Positions 52,801-60,483 of a stretch of DNA of 64,000 nucleotides are shown piece after piece. The notes below the pieces were generated by a model. It was not told the DNA's origin and made no database searches. It saw only the letters and a program-made list of their open reading frames with translations. The stretch is from Bin87 sp965204395 (GTDB lineage: Bacteria > Chloroflexota > Dehalococcoidia > Lucifugimonadales > UBA3495). The position numbers and the translations under genes were made by a program. The stretch is from contig OZ241987.1 in assembly GCA_965204395.1 (NCBI GenBank), positions 1,426,001 to 1,490,000 on the forward strand, read 5' to 3'. Position 1 is the stretch's first letter. Each line of letters starts with the position of its first letter.

Positions 52801-53874
52801 ATGGTATTACCGGACACGGTGCGCACCGAAGACGAACAGCAGTATTACGAAGTGACCGACCAGATCCAGTTGAAGCCCGGATGGTTGCAGGGCGAGGGCC
52901 AGCCCCTGCCGGTGATGGAGCCGTACCTGTGGCGCTGGGACGAGGTGGAGCCGCTGGTGCTGAAGAGCGGCGAGCTGGTGACACCGGACCGGGACGTGGA
53001 GCGGCGCACGCTGCGCTTAGCGACGCCCGGCCTGGATCGGGGGACGACGCACACCATCACCGCCGCGCTGCAACTACTGCTGCCCGGGGAGTGCGCGCCG
53101 GCGCACCGGCATACGCCCACAGCCATCCGGTGGATCCTGAAGGGCGAGGGCGCGTACACCACGGTGGAAGGCGACAAGTGCTGGATGGAGCCGGGCGACC
53201 TGATCCTGACACCGTCGTGGACGTGGCACGACCACGCCAATGAGGGCAACGGCCCAATGATCTGGCTGGACGGGCTGGACGTGCCGCTGGTGCGCTACCT
53301 GCGGGCCAACTTCTACGAAGCGTACCCCGAGGACCAGCAGCCCATCGTCGGGGTGGCCGAGTCGGAGCGCAAGTTTGCGTCGGGCGCGCTGCGACCGGCG
53401 TGGGAAGACCCGAAGATGGACTACTCCCCGCTCTGGCACTACAAGTGGGACAAGACCTACGAGGCTTTGCAACGCCTGGCGGAAGTTGACGCCAGCCCGT
53501 TCGACGACGTGGCGATGGAGTTCAGCGATCCCGTTACAGGCGGGCCGGTGCTGCGTTCCATGACCTGCTGGGCGCAGATGATCCGCCCCGGCATCCGCAC
53601 GCGGGCGCATAGGCAGACCAGTTGCGCGGTGTACCAGGTGTACCAGGGCGAGGGCTACAGCGTGATCGACGGGCAGCGGTTCGACTGGAGCGAGGGCGAT
53701 TTCTTCGTGGTGCCGCCGTGGGTCTGGCACGAGCACGCCAACGAGGGCGATGACGGGGCGGTGCTGTTCTCCATACAGGACATTCCGGTGCTGAAGGACC
53801 TGTCGCTGTACCGGGAGGAGCCCTACGAAGAGAACGCGGGGCACCAGCCTATTACGGGCGTTTTCAGGGGGTAA
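52801..53874 (+). CDS. Bicupin ring-cleavage dioxygenase, gentisate 1,2-dioxygenase-like
   Basis: The product is 357 residues with two cupin domains. The first has APAHRHTPTAIRWILKGEGAYTTVEGD and TPSWTWHDHANEG, giving the HxH...H iron site; the second has TRAHRQTSCAVYQVYQGEGYSVIDG and PPWVWHEHANEG, where one HxH residue is changed to HRQ. The layout and PLRRAxxFLxP-free ends match gentisate or salicylate 1,2-dioxygenases. It should open gentisate-type rings with Fe(II) in domain 1. AGAGGAGG precedes the ATG. Confidence 0.88.
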   Translation: MVLPDTVRTEDEQQYYEVTDQIQLKPGWLQGEGQPLPVMEPYLWRWDEVEPLVLKSGELVTPDRDVERRTLRLATPGLDRGTTHTITAALQLLLPGECAPAHRHTPTAIRWILKGEGAYTTVEGDKCWMEPGDLILTPSWTWHDHANEGNGPMIWLDGLDVPLVRYLRANFYEAYPEDQQPIVGVAESERKFASGALRPAWEDPKMDYSPLWHYKWDKTYEALQRLAEVDASPFDDVAMEFSDPVTGGPVLRSMTCWAQMIRPGIRTRAHRQTSCAVYQVYQGEGYSVIDGQRFDWSEGDFFVVPPWVWHEHANEGDDGAVLFSIQDIPVLKDLSLYREEPYEENAGHQPITGVFRG

Positions 53875-53923
53875 CGACCAAAAGGCCGTCGATTGCGGTC
53901 GAACTGGGCGCACATTGGCGGGT

Positions 53924-53951
53924 GTAGGGGCGAATAATTATTCGCCCCTAC
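53924..53951. repeat. A-family 28-bp perfect palindrome
   Basis: Identical to the copy at 23958-23985, located 50 bases after the cupin dioxygenase stop. Confidence 0.92.
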
Positions 53952-53997
53952 GGGTCCGTGGATAGGTGGAGGCGCAACCACAAGGGTTCCCCTGCGC

Positions 53998-54003
53998 TAT
54001 AAT
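53998..54003 (+). promoter_or_regulatory. -10 element for the channel operon
   Basis: A consensus TATAAT in the context GCTATAATGTGGC, 30 bases before the ATG at 54033. The -35 region is not recognisable. The same context, GGCTATAATGCGGC, occurs at 55262. Confidence 0.45.
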
Positions 54004-54032
54004 GTGGCCGCCTACGACGCGGAAAGAGTGCA

Positions 54033-54302
54033 ATGGAAACAATTGCCGCATCTCAACTCTACCTGCTCCTGGCGGCCTTGGGCGTCGGGCTGACGCTGAT
54101 TGCGCTGGTGGGCAGGGGTCTCTACGTGTGGGGCCGCATGAGCCGCCAGGTGGACGATCTGGGCGACCGGATCGACCGGGTGGAAACGAAGGTTGACAAC
54201 CTCATTGTCGAAGTGCAGCAGATGAACCGGATGATGGCAGCTTTGGCCAACCACCGCCACGATCTCGACGGCAACGTGGTGTTCAACCTGCCGGCAGACT
54301 GA
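54033..54302 (+). CDS. Small membrane/coiled-coil protein with HRHD tail, channel partner candidate
   Basis: The product is 89 residues. Residues 8-33 form one membrane helix (YLLLAALGVGLTLIALVGRG), residues 37-66 a short coiled coil (RQVDDLGDRIDRVETKVDNL), and the end is ALANHRHDLDGNVVFNLPAD. The same order (membrane helix, coiled coil, ANHRHDxDGNxVFNxP tail) is seen in the longer protein at 46944. Its stop is 15 bases before the voltage-gated channel start, so the two are translated from one message. An auxiliary role with the channel is inferred from that alone. Confidence 0.75.
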   Translation: METIAASQLYLLLAALGVGLTLIALVGRGLYVWGRMSRQVDDLGDRIDRVETKVDNLIVEVQQMNRMMAALANHRHDLDGNVVFNLPAD

Positions 54303-54317
54303 CCATCGGCACCGGTA

Positions 54318-55148
54318 ATGGTTCGACTTGTAGATTTCGCTTCACGACTGGTCAACGCCACCTGGTTCGAATATTCCATCATCGCCGTCATCATAGTGAA
54401 CGGCGTGATTCTGGGGTTGGAGACTTCCGACACCGTTGACCGGCTGTACGGCAACTGGCTGCGGCTGGGCAACGAGGTTGCGCTGTGGGTGTTCATAGCC
54501 GAGGCCGCGCTGAAGATGTTGGCGCTGTCGCCGCGCTTCTGGCGGTATTTCCAGGACGGCTGGAACATCTTCGACTTCCTGGTGATCGTGTTCGCGCTGG
54601 TGCCGGCGACGGGGCAGTTCGCGATGATCGCCCGGCTGGCGCGGCTGCTGCGGGTGGTGCGCCTGATCTCGGCGATACGGGACCTGCGGCTGATCGTGGC
54701 GGCGCTGGTGCGCGCCATCCCCAGCGTGGGCCACGTGATCATGCTGATGAGCATCGTGGTGTACATCTACGCCATCATGGGGTTCCACCTGTTCCACGAG
54801 CTGGATCCGGCGCGGTGGGGCAACCTGGGCCTGTCGGTGCTGACGCTGTTCAACATCATCACGCTGGACGGGTGGACGCAGGTGATGAACGCCGCTATGA
54901 GGCATTACTCGTGGGCGTGGTTGTACTTCGTCAGTTTCGTCGTGGTGGGCACCTTTGTGGTGATCAACATGTTCATCGCCATTATCATCAACAGCCTGGA
55001 CGACGCCAAGCGGGAACGCCTGTCCGAGTTGGAAGGCCCCGTGTCCCGGGATCAGCTTCTCAACGAATTGCGGGCGGCGCGCGAGGCGCTGAGCAGGTTG
55101 GAGAAGCGGTTGGAGGCGGAGGAACTGGGTGAGGGCAAGGGGGAGTGA
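54318..55148 (+). CDS. Prokaryotic voltage-gated cation channel (NaChBac-like fold)
   Basis: The product is 276 residues, six membrane segments. S4 has R106, R109, R112 and R115 at every third position (IARLARLLRVVRL); S1 to S3 have WFEYSIIAVIIVNGV and NIFDFLVIVFAL with the charge-transfer aspartate. The pore loop is LFNIITLDGWTQVMN, so the selectivity filter reads T182-L-D184-G-W186, rather than TLESW of bacterial sodium channels. S6 is VINMFIAIIINSLDD and the C-terminus (residues 238-270) is a coiled coil, likely for tetramer assembly. It conducts Na+ or, by its filter, perhaps Ca2+. Confidence 0.9.
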   Translation: MVRLVDFASRLVNATWFEYSIIAVIIVNGVILGLETSDTVDRLYGNWLRLGNEVALWVFIAEAALKMLALSPRFWRYFQDGWNIFDFLVIVFALVPATGQFAMIARLARLLRVVRLISAIRDLRLIVAALVRAIPSVGHVIMLMSIVVYIYAIMGFHLFHELDPARWGNLGLSVLTLFNIITLDGWTQVMNAAMRHYSWAWLYFVSFVVVGTFVVINMFIAIIINSLDDAKRERLSELEGPVSRDQLLNELRAAREALSRLEKRLEAEELGEGKGE

Positions 55149-55193
55149 CGCGGGGCGGCAGGGGCATTCGGGCACATTCGGCGTAGGGGCAGT

Positions 55194-55221
55194 GTAGGGG
55201 CGAATAATTATTCGCCCCTAC
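55194..55221. repeat. A-family 28-bp perfect palindrome
   Basis: Identical to the copies at 23958 and 53924, located 46 bases after the channel stop. Confidence 0.92.
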
Positions 55222-55263
55222 GAGGTTGGTCATTCGGCAGGCGGCGGTCACCCCGCCCATCGG

Positions 55264-55269
55264 CTATAA
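55264..55269 (+). promoter_or_regulatory. -10 element for the cysteine desulfurase
   Basis: TATAAT in the context GGCTATAATGCGGC, 30-45 bases before the start. No clear -35. Confidence 0.42.
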
Positions 55270-55308
55270 TGCGGCGAAACGAAACTGTTCCCGATGATTG
55301 AAGCGGAT

Positions 55309-56457
55309 ATGAGCGATATTTACCTGGATTACAACGCGACCACGCCCATTGATCCGCAGGTGGCGGAGGCAATGCTGCCCTTCGTGCATGGGCTGTTCGG
55401 CAATCCTTCCAGTGGGCATTCTTTTGGGGTGGCGGCGCGAGAAGGCGTGGACACAGCGCGGGCGCAGGTGGCGGGCATGCTGGGCTGCGCAGTGGACGAC
55501 CTGATTTTCACCAGCGGCGGCACCGAGGCCAACAACCACGCCATCCGGGGGATTGTCAGCGGGTACCGCGAGCGGGGCGACCACATCATCACGACGGCGG
55601 TGGAGCATCCGGCGGTGACCGAGGTGTGCCGCTACCTTGAAAAGTACGGCATTCGCACCACCTATCTGCCGGTGGATGAGCACGGGATGGTGGATCCGCA
55701 GCAGGTTGAGGAGGCCATCACGCCAGAAACCGTGCTGGTCACCATCATGCACGCCAACAACGAGGTGGGGACGATTATGCCCATTGCGGAGATCGCTGAG
55801 ATCGCGCACCGGCACGGCGTATTGGTGCATAGCGACTGCGCGCAGTCCATCGGCAAGGTTCCTGTGAAGGTGGACGAGTTGGGCGTGGACCTGCTGTCGG
55901 TGGCGGGCCACAAGCTCTACGCGCCCAAGGGGATTGGCGCGTTATACATCCGGCCCGGCGTGGAGCTGGCGAAACTTATGCACGGCGCGAGCCATGAGCA
56001 GAACCGGCGGGCCGGCACTGAGAACGTCAATGAGATGGCCGGCCTGGGCAAAGCCTGCGAACTGATCGAACACAACCTTGCCGATTACTCCGCCCACATG
56101 CGGGCCATGCGCGACCGGCTGGAATCGGGGCTGCTGGAATCGGGGCACGACGCGAGAATCAATGGGCATCCCGACAAGCGGCTGCCCAACACGTGCAGTA
56201 TCGCGTTTCGGAACGTGGAGGCCGACCGCGTGCTGGCGAGCCTGCCCACCGTGGCGGCATCGGCGGGCGCGGCCTGCCACAGTGACGAGGTTGAGGTGTC
56301 CCACGTGCTGCGGGCCATGAACGTGCCGACGGAGTACGCCATGGGCACGCTGCGGCTCACGGTGGGGCGGTTCACCACGGAGGATGAGGTCACGCGGGCG
56401 GTGGCGGAGATAACGGAGGTGGTGAGGAGGCTGTCGCCGGCGGGAGCGGTTGTTTAG
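55309..56457 (+). CDS. Cysteine desulfurase (NifS/IscS type)
   Basis: The product is 382 residues (387 from the ATG at 55294). It has IYLDYNATTPIDP, the PLP-site TSGGTEANNHAIRG, AVEHPAV, HANNEVGT, SDCAQSIGK, VDLLSVAGHKLYAPKG (Schiff-base lysine) and the catalytic cysteine in ASAGAACHSDEVEVSHVL. A short loop around the cysteine is typical of IscS/NifS group I. It supplies sulfur for Fe-S clusters or tRNA thiolation. No scaffold gene follows. Neither candidate start has a strong Shine-Dalgarno; the second fits the usual N-terminus (MSDIYLDYNATTP). Confidence 0.93.
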   Translation: MSDIYLDYNATTPIDPQVAEAMLPFVHGLFGNPSSGHSFGVAAREGVDTARAQVAGMLGCAVDDLIFTSGGTEANNHAIRGIVSGYRERGDHIITTAVEHPAVTEVCRYLEKYGIRTTYLPVDEHGMVDPQQVEEAITPETVLVTIMHANNEVGTIMPIAEIAEIAHRHGVLVHSDCAQSIGKVPVKVDELGVDLLSVAGHKLYAPKGIGALYIRPGVELAKLMHGASHEQNRRAGTENVNEMAGLGKACELIEHNLADYSAHMRAMRDRLESGLLESGHDARINGHPDKRLPNTCSIAFRNVEADRVLASLPTVAASAGAACHSDEVEVSHVLRAMNVPTEYAMGTLRLTVGRFTTEDEVTRAVAEITEVVRRLSPAGAVV

Positions 56458-56494
56458 CTTGAGGCTCATGCCTACCCACTTTCCGCCATCTATC

Positions 56495-56580
56495 ATAGGA
56501 GTTACGCACTTGAGCTGAAAATGTCGCCTGTGAGCCAGACGATCGAATCACAAAATTGCTCCCAACTGCGTAAGTCCTAT
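56495..56580. repeat. 86-bp MITE-like element
   Basis: ATAGGAGTTACGCA (56495-56508) and the reverse complement of ATAGGACTTACGCA (56567-56580) are terminal inverted repeats with one mismatch in 14. It has no coding capacity and no obvious target duplication. Confidence 0.6.
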
Positions 56581-56919
56581 GTCATCGCCGGTCCGACTCT
56601 GGCGGACGTAGCGACCTCGTTGAGACGTTTACGGCTGCTGGCGGGAGTCGCTGCTACGCTGACGAGATTGCTATCCGCCGGAAGCGGACTCTCAATGACA
56701 AACTGGGTACGCGTGAGAGCTTAACGAAAGGAAATTTCGCTACTCCAAGGTTTGACTGAGCAACAGCTGAAGGCCGTTGATTCTGTCACGAATTCCGTTC
56801 CATAATTCCCGACGTCCAAGCAGACGGTTTGTACACCAACTCCAGCCGAAAACCCCGTGCAATGCCGGCCGGACCGTAACCCGATGCGCTACCGTTACCT
56901 ACCACCTGCGAGGAAAACC

Positions 56920-57144
56920 ATGATCCAAATGCTTCAAGAAGCCTTCGACCGAGTGGCTGACCTTCCCCCCGAGGAACAGGAAAGATTCGCCAAGTTGGTG
57001 CTGGCCGAACTCGACGCTGACAGAGAGTGGTCCCGACTGTTCGACCTTCCAGAGTCCGATGATCTTCTTGACCGTCTCGCCAGTGAGGCTCTATCCGCAC
57101 ACCAGCAAGGTGGAACTGCACTGCTGAACCCGGAAAGCCTGTAA
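56920..57144 (+). CDS. Antitoxin-like protein of a RelE/ParE-type module
   Basis: The product is 74 residues: MIQMLQEAFDRVADLPPEEQERFAKLVLAEL followed by an acidic linker and the tail LASEALSAHQQGGTALLNPESL. This matches the small antitoxins found before HigB/RelE-like toxins, in which the N-terminal helix pair dimerises and the tail wraps the toxin. The ATG at 56920 is preferred over the longer frame from 56857, which lacks a site. Its stop is 4 bases before the toxin start. Confidence 0.7.
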   Translation: MIQMLQEAFDRVADLPPEEQERFAKLVLAELDADREWSRLFDLPESDDLLDRLASEALSAHQQGGTALLNPESL

Positions 57145-57148
57145 AACA

Positions 57149-57418
57149 GTGCGTTCTTTTACGCACCAGAGCTTCTGAGACGCCTACCGCCAGTTGCCGG
57201 CACACGTCCAACGCCAGGCGAGAAACGCCTACATTTTGTTCCAATCCAACCCCGGCCATCCAAGCCTGAACTTCAAACGCGTCGGGCGCAGGAACCGAGT
57301 TTACACAGTACGCATCAGCGCTGCATACCGCGCGCTCGGCATTGTGGAACACGACGACATCATCTGGTTCTGGATCGGCACACACCAAGAATACGACCGA
57401 TTGTTGCGACAGGCTTGA
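57149..57418 (+). pseudogene. RelE/HigB-type toxin with an internal stop
   Basis: The frame reads VRSFTHQSF, then TGA (57176-57178), then DAYRQLPAHVQRQARNAYILFQ and onward to IGTHQEYDRLLRQA. The continuing part has normal toxin features: RNRVYTVRISAAYRALGIV and IIWFWIGTHQEYDRLL. In relatives the position of the TGA is a tryptophan (S-F-W), so one change, TGG to TGA, explains it. Other genes here read TGA as stop. A restart at TTG 57194 would lose the first 15 residues and is unlikely to be active. A sequencing error is the alternative. Confidence 0.7.
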
Positions 57419-57647
57419 ACCCATCCATAAGATGCGAAAGAAGTTGACCGACCAACAGGGAGATACGCTGAAAATCGAGGTGTTGGACGGACTACGAAAA
57501 TCGTCAGCTCGTTGGATGATCTACAAAACCAGTCTTGCCAGAGCCTGAGTAGCGAAATCGCTTGGCATAACGAGATTGCCACGCTACGTTCGCGATGGTA
57601 ACCTCAAGAGTTTCCAATTCAACGATGCAATTAAGGAGATTTAAAGC

Positions 57648-59000
57648 ATGACGACACAAGCCAACCAAGGCGCTCTGGACGCTGCCATCCTGGCGGATTT
57701 CCAGGATGCTTACGAAGCGCAGCCCGCGCACCAGTTGATGCAGAACGTAGTGACGCAGCACGACGTGAACGACGTGGCGCTGAACCGCAACATCGTGGCG
57801 CAGGCGACCAACTCGTTCTCCACGGTGCTGGACGACTGGAGCGTGACCAACCAGGCCCGTTCGGGTCGCTGCTGGATGTTCGCCGGGCTCAACCTGTTCC
57901 GCTCGGAGACGCGCAACCTGCTGAACGTGAAGGAGTTTGAGTTCAGCCAGAGCTACGTGATGTTCTGGGACAAGATGGAGCGGGCCAACTACATCCTGGA
58001 GGCCGTCATCGAGACCGCCGACCGGCCCATCGACGACCGGGTCGTCGCGTGGCTGCTGAATCAGCCGTTGGGCGACGGCGGGCAGTGGGACATGTTCGTG
58101 AGCCTGGTGCGCAAGCACGGAGTGGTGCCCAAGACGGTGATGCCAGAGACGGAAAGCTCGGGCAACTCCATGCGGATGAACGCCGGCCTCAACTACCAGG
58201 TGCGGCAGGGCGCGCGGAACATCCGACGGTTGTATTCGGACGAAGCGGGCCTGGATTCCATGCGGGAGGCCAAGCAGGAGGCGCTGCAGGCCATCTACCA
58301 GATCCTTTGCATCCACCTGGGCAATCCGCCGGCGGAGTTCGACTGGCAGTGGAAGGACAAGGACGGTGAGTTCCACCGCGACGGCGCAATGACTCCCCTG
58401 GAGTTCGCGGAGAAGTACATCTCGACTCCAATGGAAGAATTCGTGTGCCTGGTGCACGACCCCCGGGAGTCCAGCCCGCCGGGGCGCACCTACACCGTGC
58501 AGTACCTGGGCAACGTGGTGGACGGCACGCGCATCACGTACCTGAACGTGGACATCGACATGATGAAGGACATCGCGATGCGGATGCTGCAGGACGGCAA
58601 GCCCGTTTGGATGGGCTGCGACACCGGCAAGCAGATGCACCGGGACAAGGGCCTGTGGGACGCCGAGTTGTTTGACTACGCCAGCGTTTACAACGCCGAT
58701 TTCGAGATGGACAAGGCCGAGCGCCTGGAGTACCACCAGACGGCGATGACCCATGCCATGCTGTTTACCGGCGTGGACGTGGTGGACGGCAAGCCGCGCC
58801 GCTGGCGGGTGGAGAACAGCTGGGACGACAAGGTGGGCGACAAGGGGTTCTTCCTGATGAACGACTCGTGGTTCGCCGAGTACATGTTCGAGATCGCCGC
58901 GCCGAAGAGCTACCTGCCCGAGGAGTTGCAGCGGGCGCTGGACCTGGAGCCCATCGTGCTGCCGCCGTGGGATCCGATGGGGTCGCTGGCGACGGCCTAA
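57648..59000 (+). CDS. pepC: C1-family aminopeptidase C/bleomycin hydrolase
   Basis: The product is 450 residues, the full length of PepC. The catalytic cysteine is C75 in NQARSGRCWMFAGLN, the histidine is in MTHAMLFTGVDVVDGKPRRWR and the asparagine in VENSWDDKVGDKGFF. The long insertion after the cysteine (SQSYVMFWDKMERANYILEAVI) forms the hexamer interior in relatives. It removes N-terminal residues from peptides in the cytoplasm. AAGGAGAT precedes the ATG. About 230 bases between it and the broken toxin hold only a 38-codon frame of no clear meaning. Confidence 0.95.
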   Translation: MTTQANQGALDAAILADFQDAYEAQPAHQLMQNVVTQHDVNDVALNRNIVAQATNSFSTVLDDWSVTNQARSGRCWMFAGLNLFRSETRNLLNVKEFEFSQSYVMFWDKMERANYILEAVIETADRPIDDRVVAWLLNQPLGDGGQWDMFVSLVRKHGVVPKTVMPETESSGNSMRMNAGLNYQVRQGARNIRRLYSDEAGLDSMREAKQEALQAIYQILCIHLGNPPAEFDWQWKDKDGEFHRDGAMTPLEFAEKYISTPMEEFVCLVHDPRESSPPGRTYTVQYLGNVVDGTRITYLNVDIDMMKDIAMRMLQDGKPVWMGCDTGKQMHRDKGLWDAELFDYASVYNADFEMDKAERLEYHQTAMTHAMLFTGVDVVDGKPRRWRVENSWDDKVGDKGFFLMNDSWFAEYMFEIAAPKSYLPEELQRALDLEPIVLPPWDPMGSLATA

Positions 59001-59010
59001 CGACATGCAA

Positions 59011-59038
59011 GTGGGGGCGAATAATCATTCGCCCCTAC
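59011..59038. repeat. A-family palindrome, two changes
   Basis: GTGGGGGCGAATAA continued by TCATTCGCCCCTAC, 11 bases after the pepC stop. It differs from the perfect form at two positions. Confidence 0.85.
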
Positions 59039-59053
59039 CGGCTGAAGCGTGTC

Positions 59054-59719
59054 CTATTCCGGCTCGAGAATACCCGATTTAGTCGGGAACCACTTGACAT
59101 TCCCCTGGGTTATCGCTTCCTGCACCGAGGGACGCATGGCGGCGCCAGCTATTACGGCCTCAGCGCGGTGGCTGGTGATCTGCCGCAGTAATGTTGCGTT
59201 TCTCAGCGCTCGATTGACATCGGAATTATCAACCGTGTAGGAAATCTCGACCGTCAGATAAACCAGTTCCGCTCCCTCCAGAGCTTCGATAACCAAGTCC
59301 GCGCGTTGAAAGCTGCGCAGATCGCTTGCCTCGGTGCCAACAGGCGCTGCCCTGCTCCACCGGTACAATTCCGTTGGGGTTACTTGGCGCAGGTACTCGA
59401 AGCCAAGTTCCATGGCCACGATTTCAGCCCTCGCCACTACCTCGGCTCGGGCGTGCCCGCCCTTAACCTGCCCCATATCGTTCCGGATTTCGGTGATGTC
59501 TTCCCGGATTTCGGTGATGTCGTTCCGGATCTCGGTAATGTCGCCTTGCATACCATCCAGGCGATCCACAACGACTTTGTTGATTTCAACCTGAGTGCTG
59601 ACGAAACCGGCCAGCCCTTCGGGCTCAAGTTGGACCGGCGCGTCCATTTCGACATCGCGCGCGGCCTGTCGATTTTGTCGCAGTAAGCGATCTATGGAAT
59701 TTTCATTGGGTGTGGACAT
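59054..59719 (-). CDS. Unknown protein with DITEIR coiled coil and nuclease-like domain
   Basis: The product is about 221 residues. Residues 48-90 carry four tandem heptads GDITEIRNDITEIRED (21-base DNA repeats at 59470-59550). The C-terminal 110 residues (RADLVIEALEGAELVYLTVEISY, NRALRNATLL) resemble the PD-(D/E)xK-like domains of DUF3782-type proteins in order, but the usual lysine is serine (ExS), so activity is doubtful. Starts at 59719 or 59794 are both possible; neither has a clear site. Function unknown. Confidence 0.6.
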   Translation of the reverse strand: MSTPNENSIDRLLRQNRQAARDVEMDAPVQLEPEGLAGFVSTQVEINKVVVDRLDGMQGDITEIRNDITEIREDITEIRNDMGQVKGGHARAEVVARAEIVAMELGFEYLRQVTPTELYRWSRAAPVGTEASDLRSFQRADLVIEALEGAELVYLTVEISYTVDNSDVNRALRNATLLRQITSHRAEAVIAGAAMRPSVQEAITQGNVKWFPTKSGILEPE

Positions 59720-59863
59720 CTTGATTCGCCGGCGCTCAGACTCAATGGATTCCCGCCCTGTATCAAGTCGCGGGCTTTTGAAGCTGACATCCAAGGCTAA
59801 CTCTGATTATACACCCCGGCAGTTCACCCGCCGGGGGCTTGCATCAGGATATGTCAACACGCC

Positions 59864-60217
59864 CTAACCCTCTGGGTCGAACCACTCCTTCTCAGCTGCT
59901 TCATCCGGCCATAGGAAATCGAACCCGACGCGCAGGGCCATCTGTCGGTCCAGGTCCTCGCGGTCGCCGATGTGGTAGTAGGCGTCAGCTTCGAAATCGG
60001 ACTTGACACCGGCCAGCAGGTGCTTGGCGACGGCGAAATCCACTTCGATGTTGTGTTCCTCAAACAGGGAGCGCTGGCTGGTGGGCGGGCGGTCGGAGCA
60101 ACTGCCGATGAGGAATCCCTTTTCCTGGACGATGCGAACCATGTCCATGGTCAGGGGGCCGGGTGGGTCGCCCACCTCCAAGGTGCCGTCGATGTCGAAG
60201 CTGATCAGAATTGCCAT
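59864..60217 (-). CDS. Small HAD-superfamily protein
   Basis: The product is 117 residues. ISFDIDGTLEVGD (nucleophile D8) is HAD motif I, SCSDRPPT is motif II (S40-type), and HIGDREDLDRQMALRVGFDFL is motif IV (GDREDLD). It lacks a cap domain and the motif III lysine is not obvious, so it may be a minimal phosphatase or a structural homologue. Gaps on both sides are full of repeats. GAGGAA precedes the ATG. Confidence 0.82.
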   Translation of the reverse strand: MAILISFDIDGTLEVGDPPGPLTMDMVRIVQEKGFLIGSCSDRPPTSQRSLFEEHNIEVDFAVAKHLLAGVKSDFEADAYYHIGDREDLDRQMALRVGFDFLWPDEAAEKEWFDPEG

Positions 60218-60322
60218 ATAGTTTCCTCGTTTGCTGTTTTCCTAGGCTCGGTTTCCCGGCAATCCGGGCGCCCGCGGGGGACGCCCGGTGTGTCATGGGT
60301 ATGGGTTCCCCGTCGCCCCAAT

Positions 60323-60461
60323 CCTCTCCCGCTAGAGGCGGACGTTCCGCCCACCAGGAGAGAGGGAGGTTTTAGATTCCGGCTTTCGCCGGAATGACGG
60401 TGTAGGTGCAGGAAATTGACGGTTGTGGTGCGGGTCCTTCGACAGGCTCAGGACGAGCAGG
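60323..60461. repeat. Cluster of B/E, C and D repeats
   Basis: A B stem with an E unit in its loop (60323-60366), a perfect C palindrome (60376-60395, ATTCCGGCTTTCGCCGGAAT) and a D arm (60436-60461) follow one another in 139 bases between HAD and thiolase genes. Confidence 0.8.
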
Positions 60462-60483
60462 GGATTGGTCGTGAGCGGGGGGA

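Noticed and set aside
56521..56724. 67-codon plus-strand frame
   Set aside because: It starts inside the 86-bp MITE and has no ribosome-binding site or recognisable sequence.
59470..59550. CRISPR-like 21-base repeats
   Set aside because: They are contiguous in-frame heptads of a coding gene, with no spacers.
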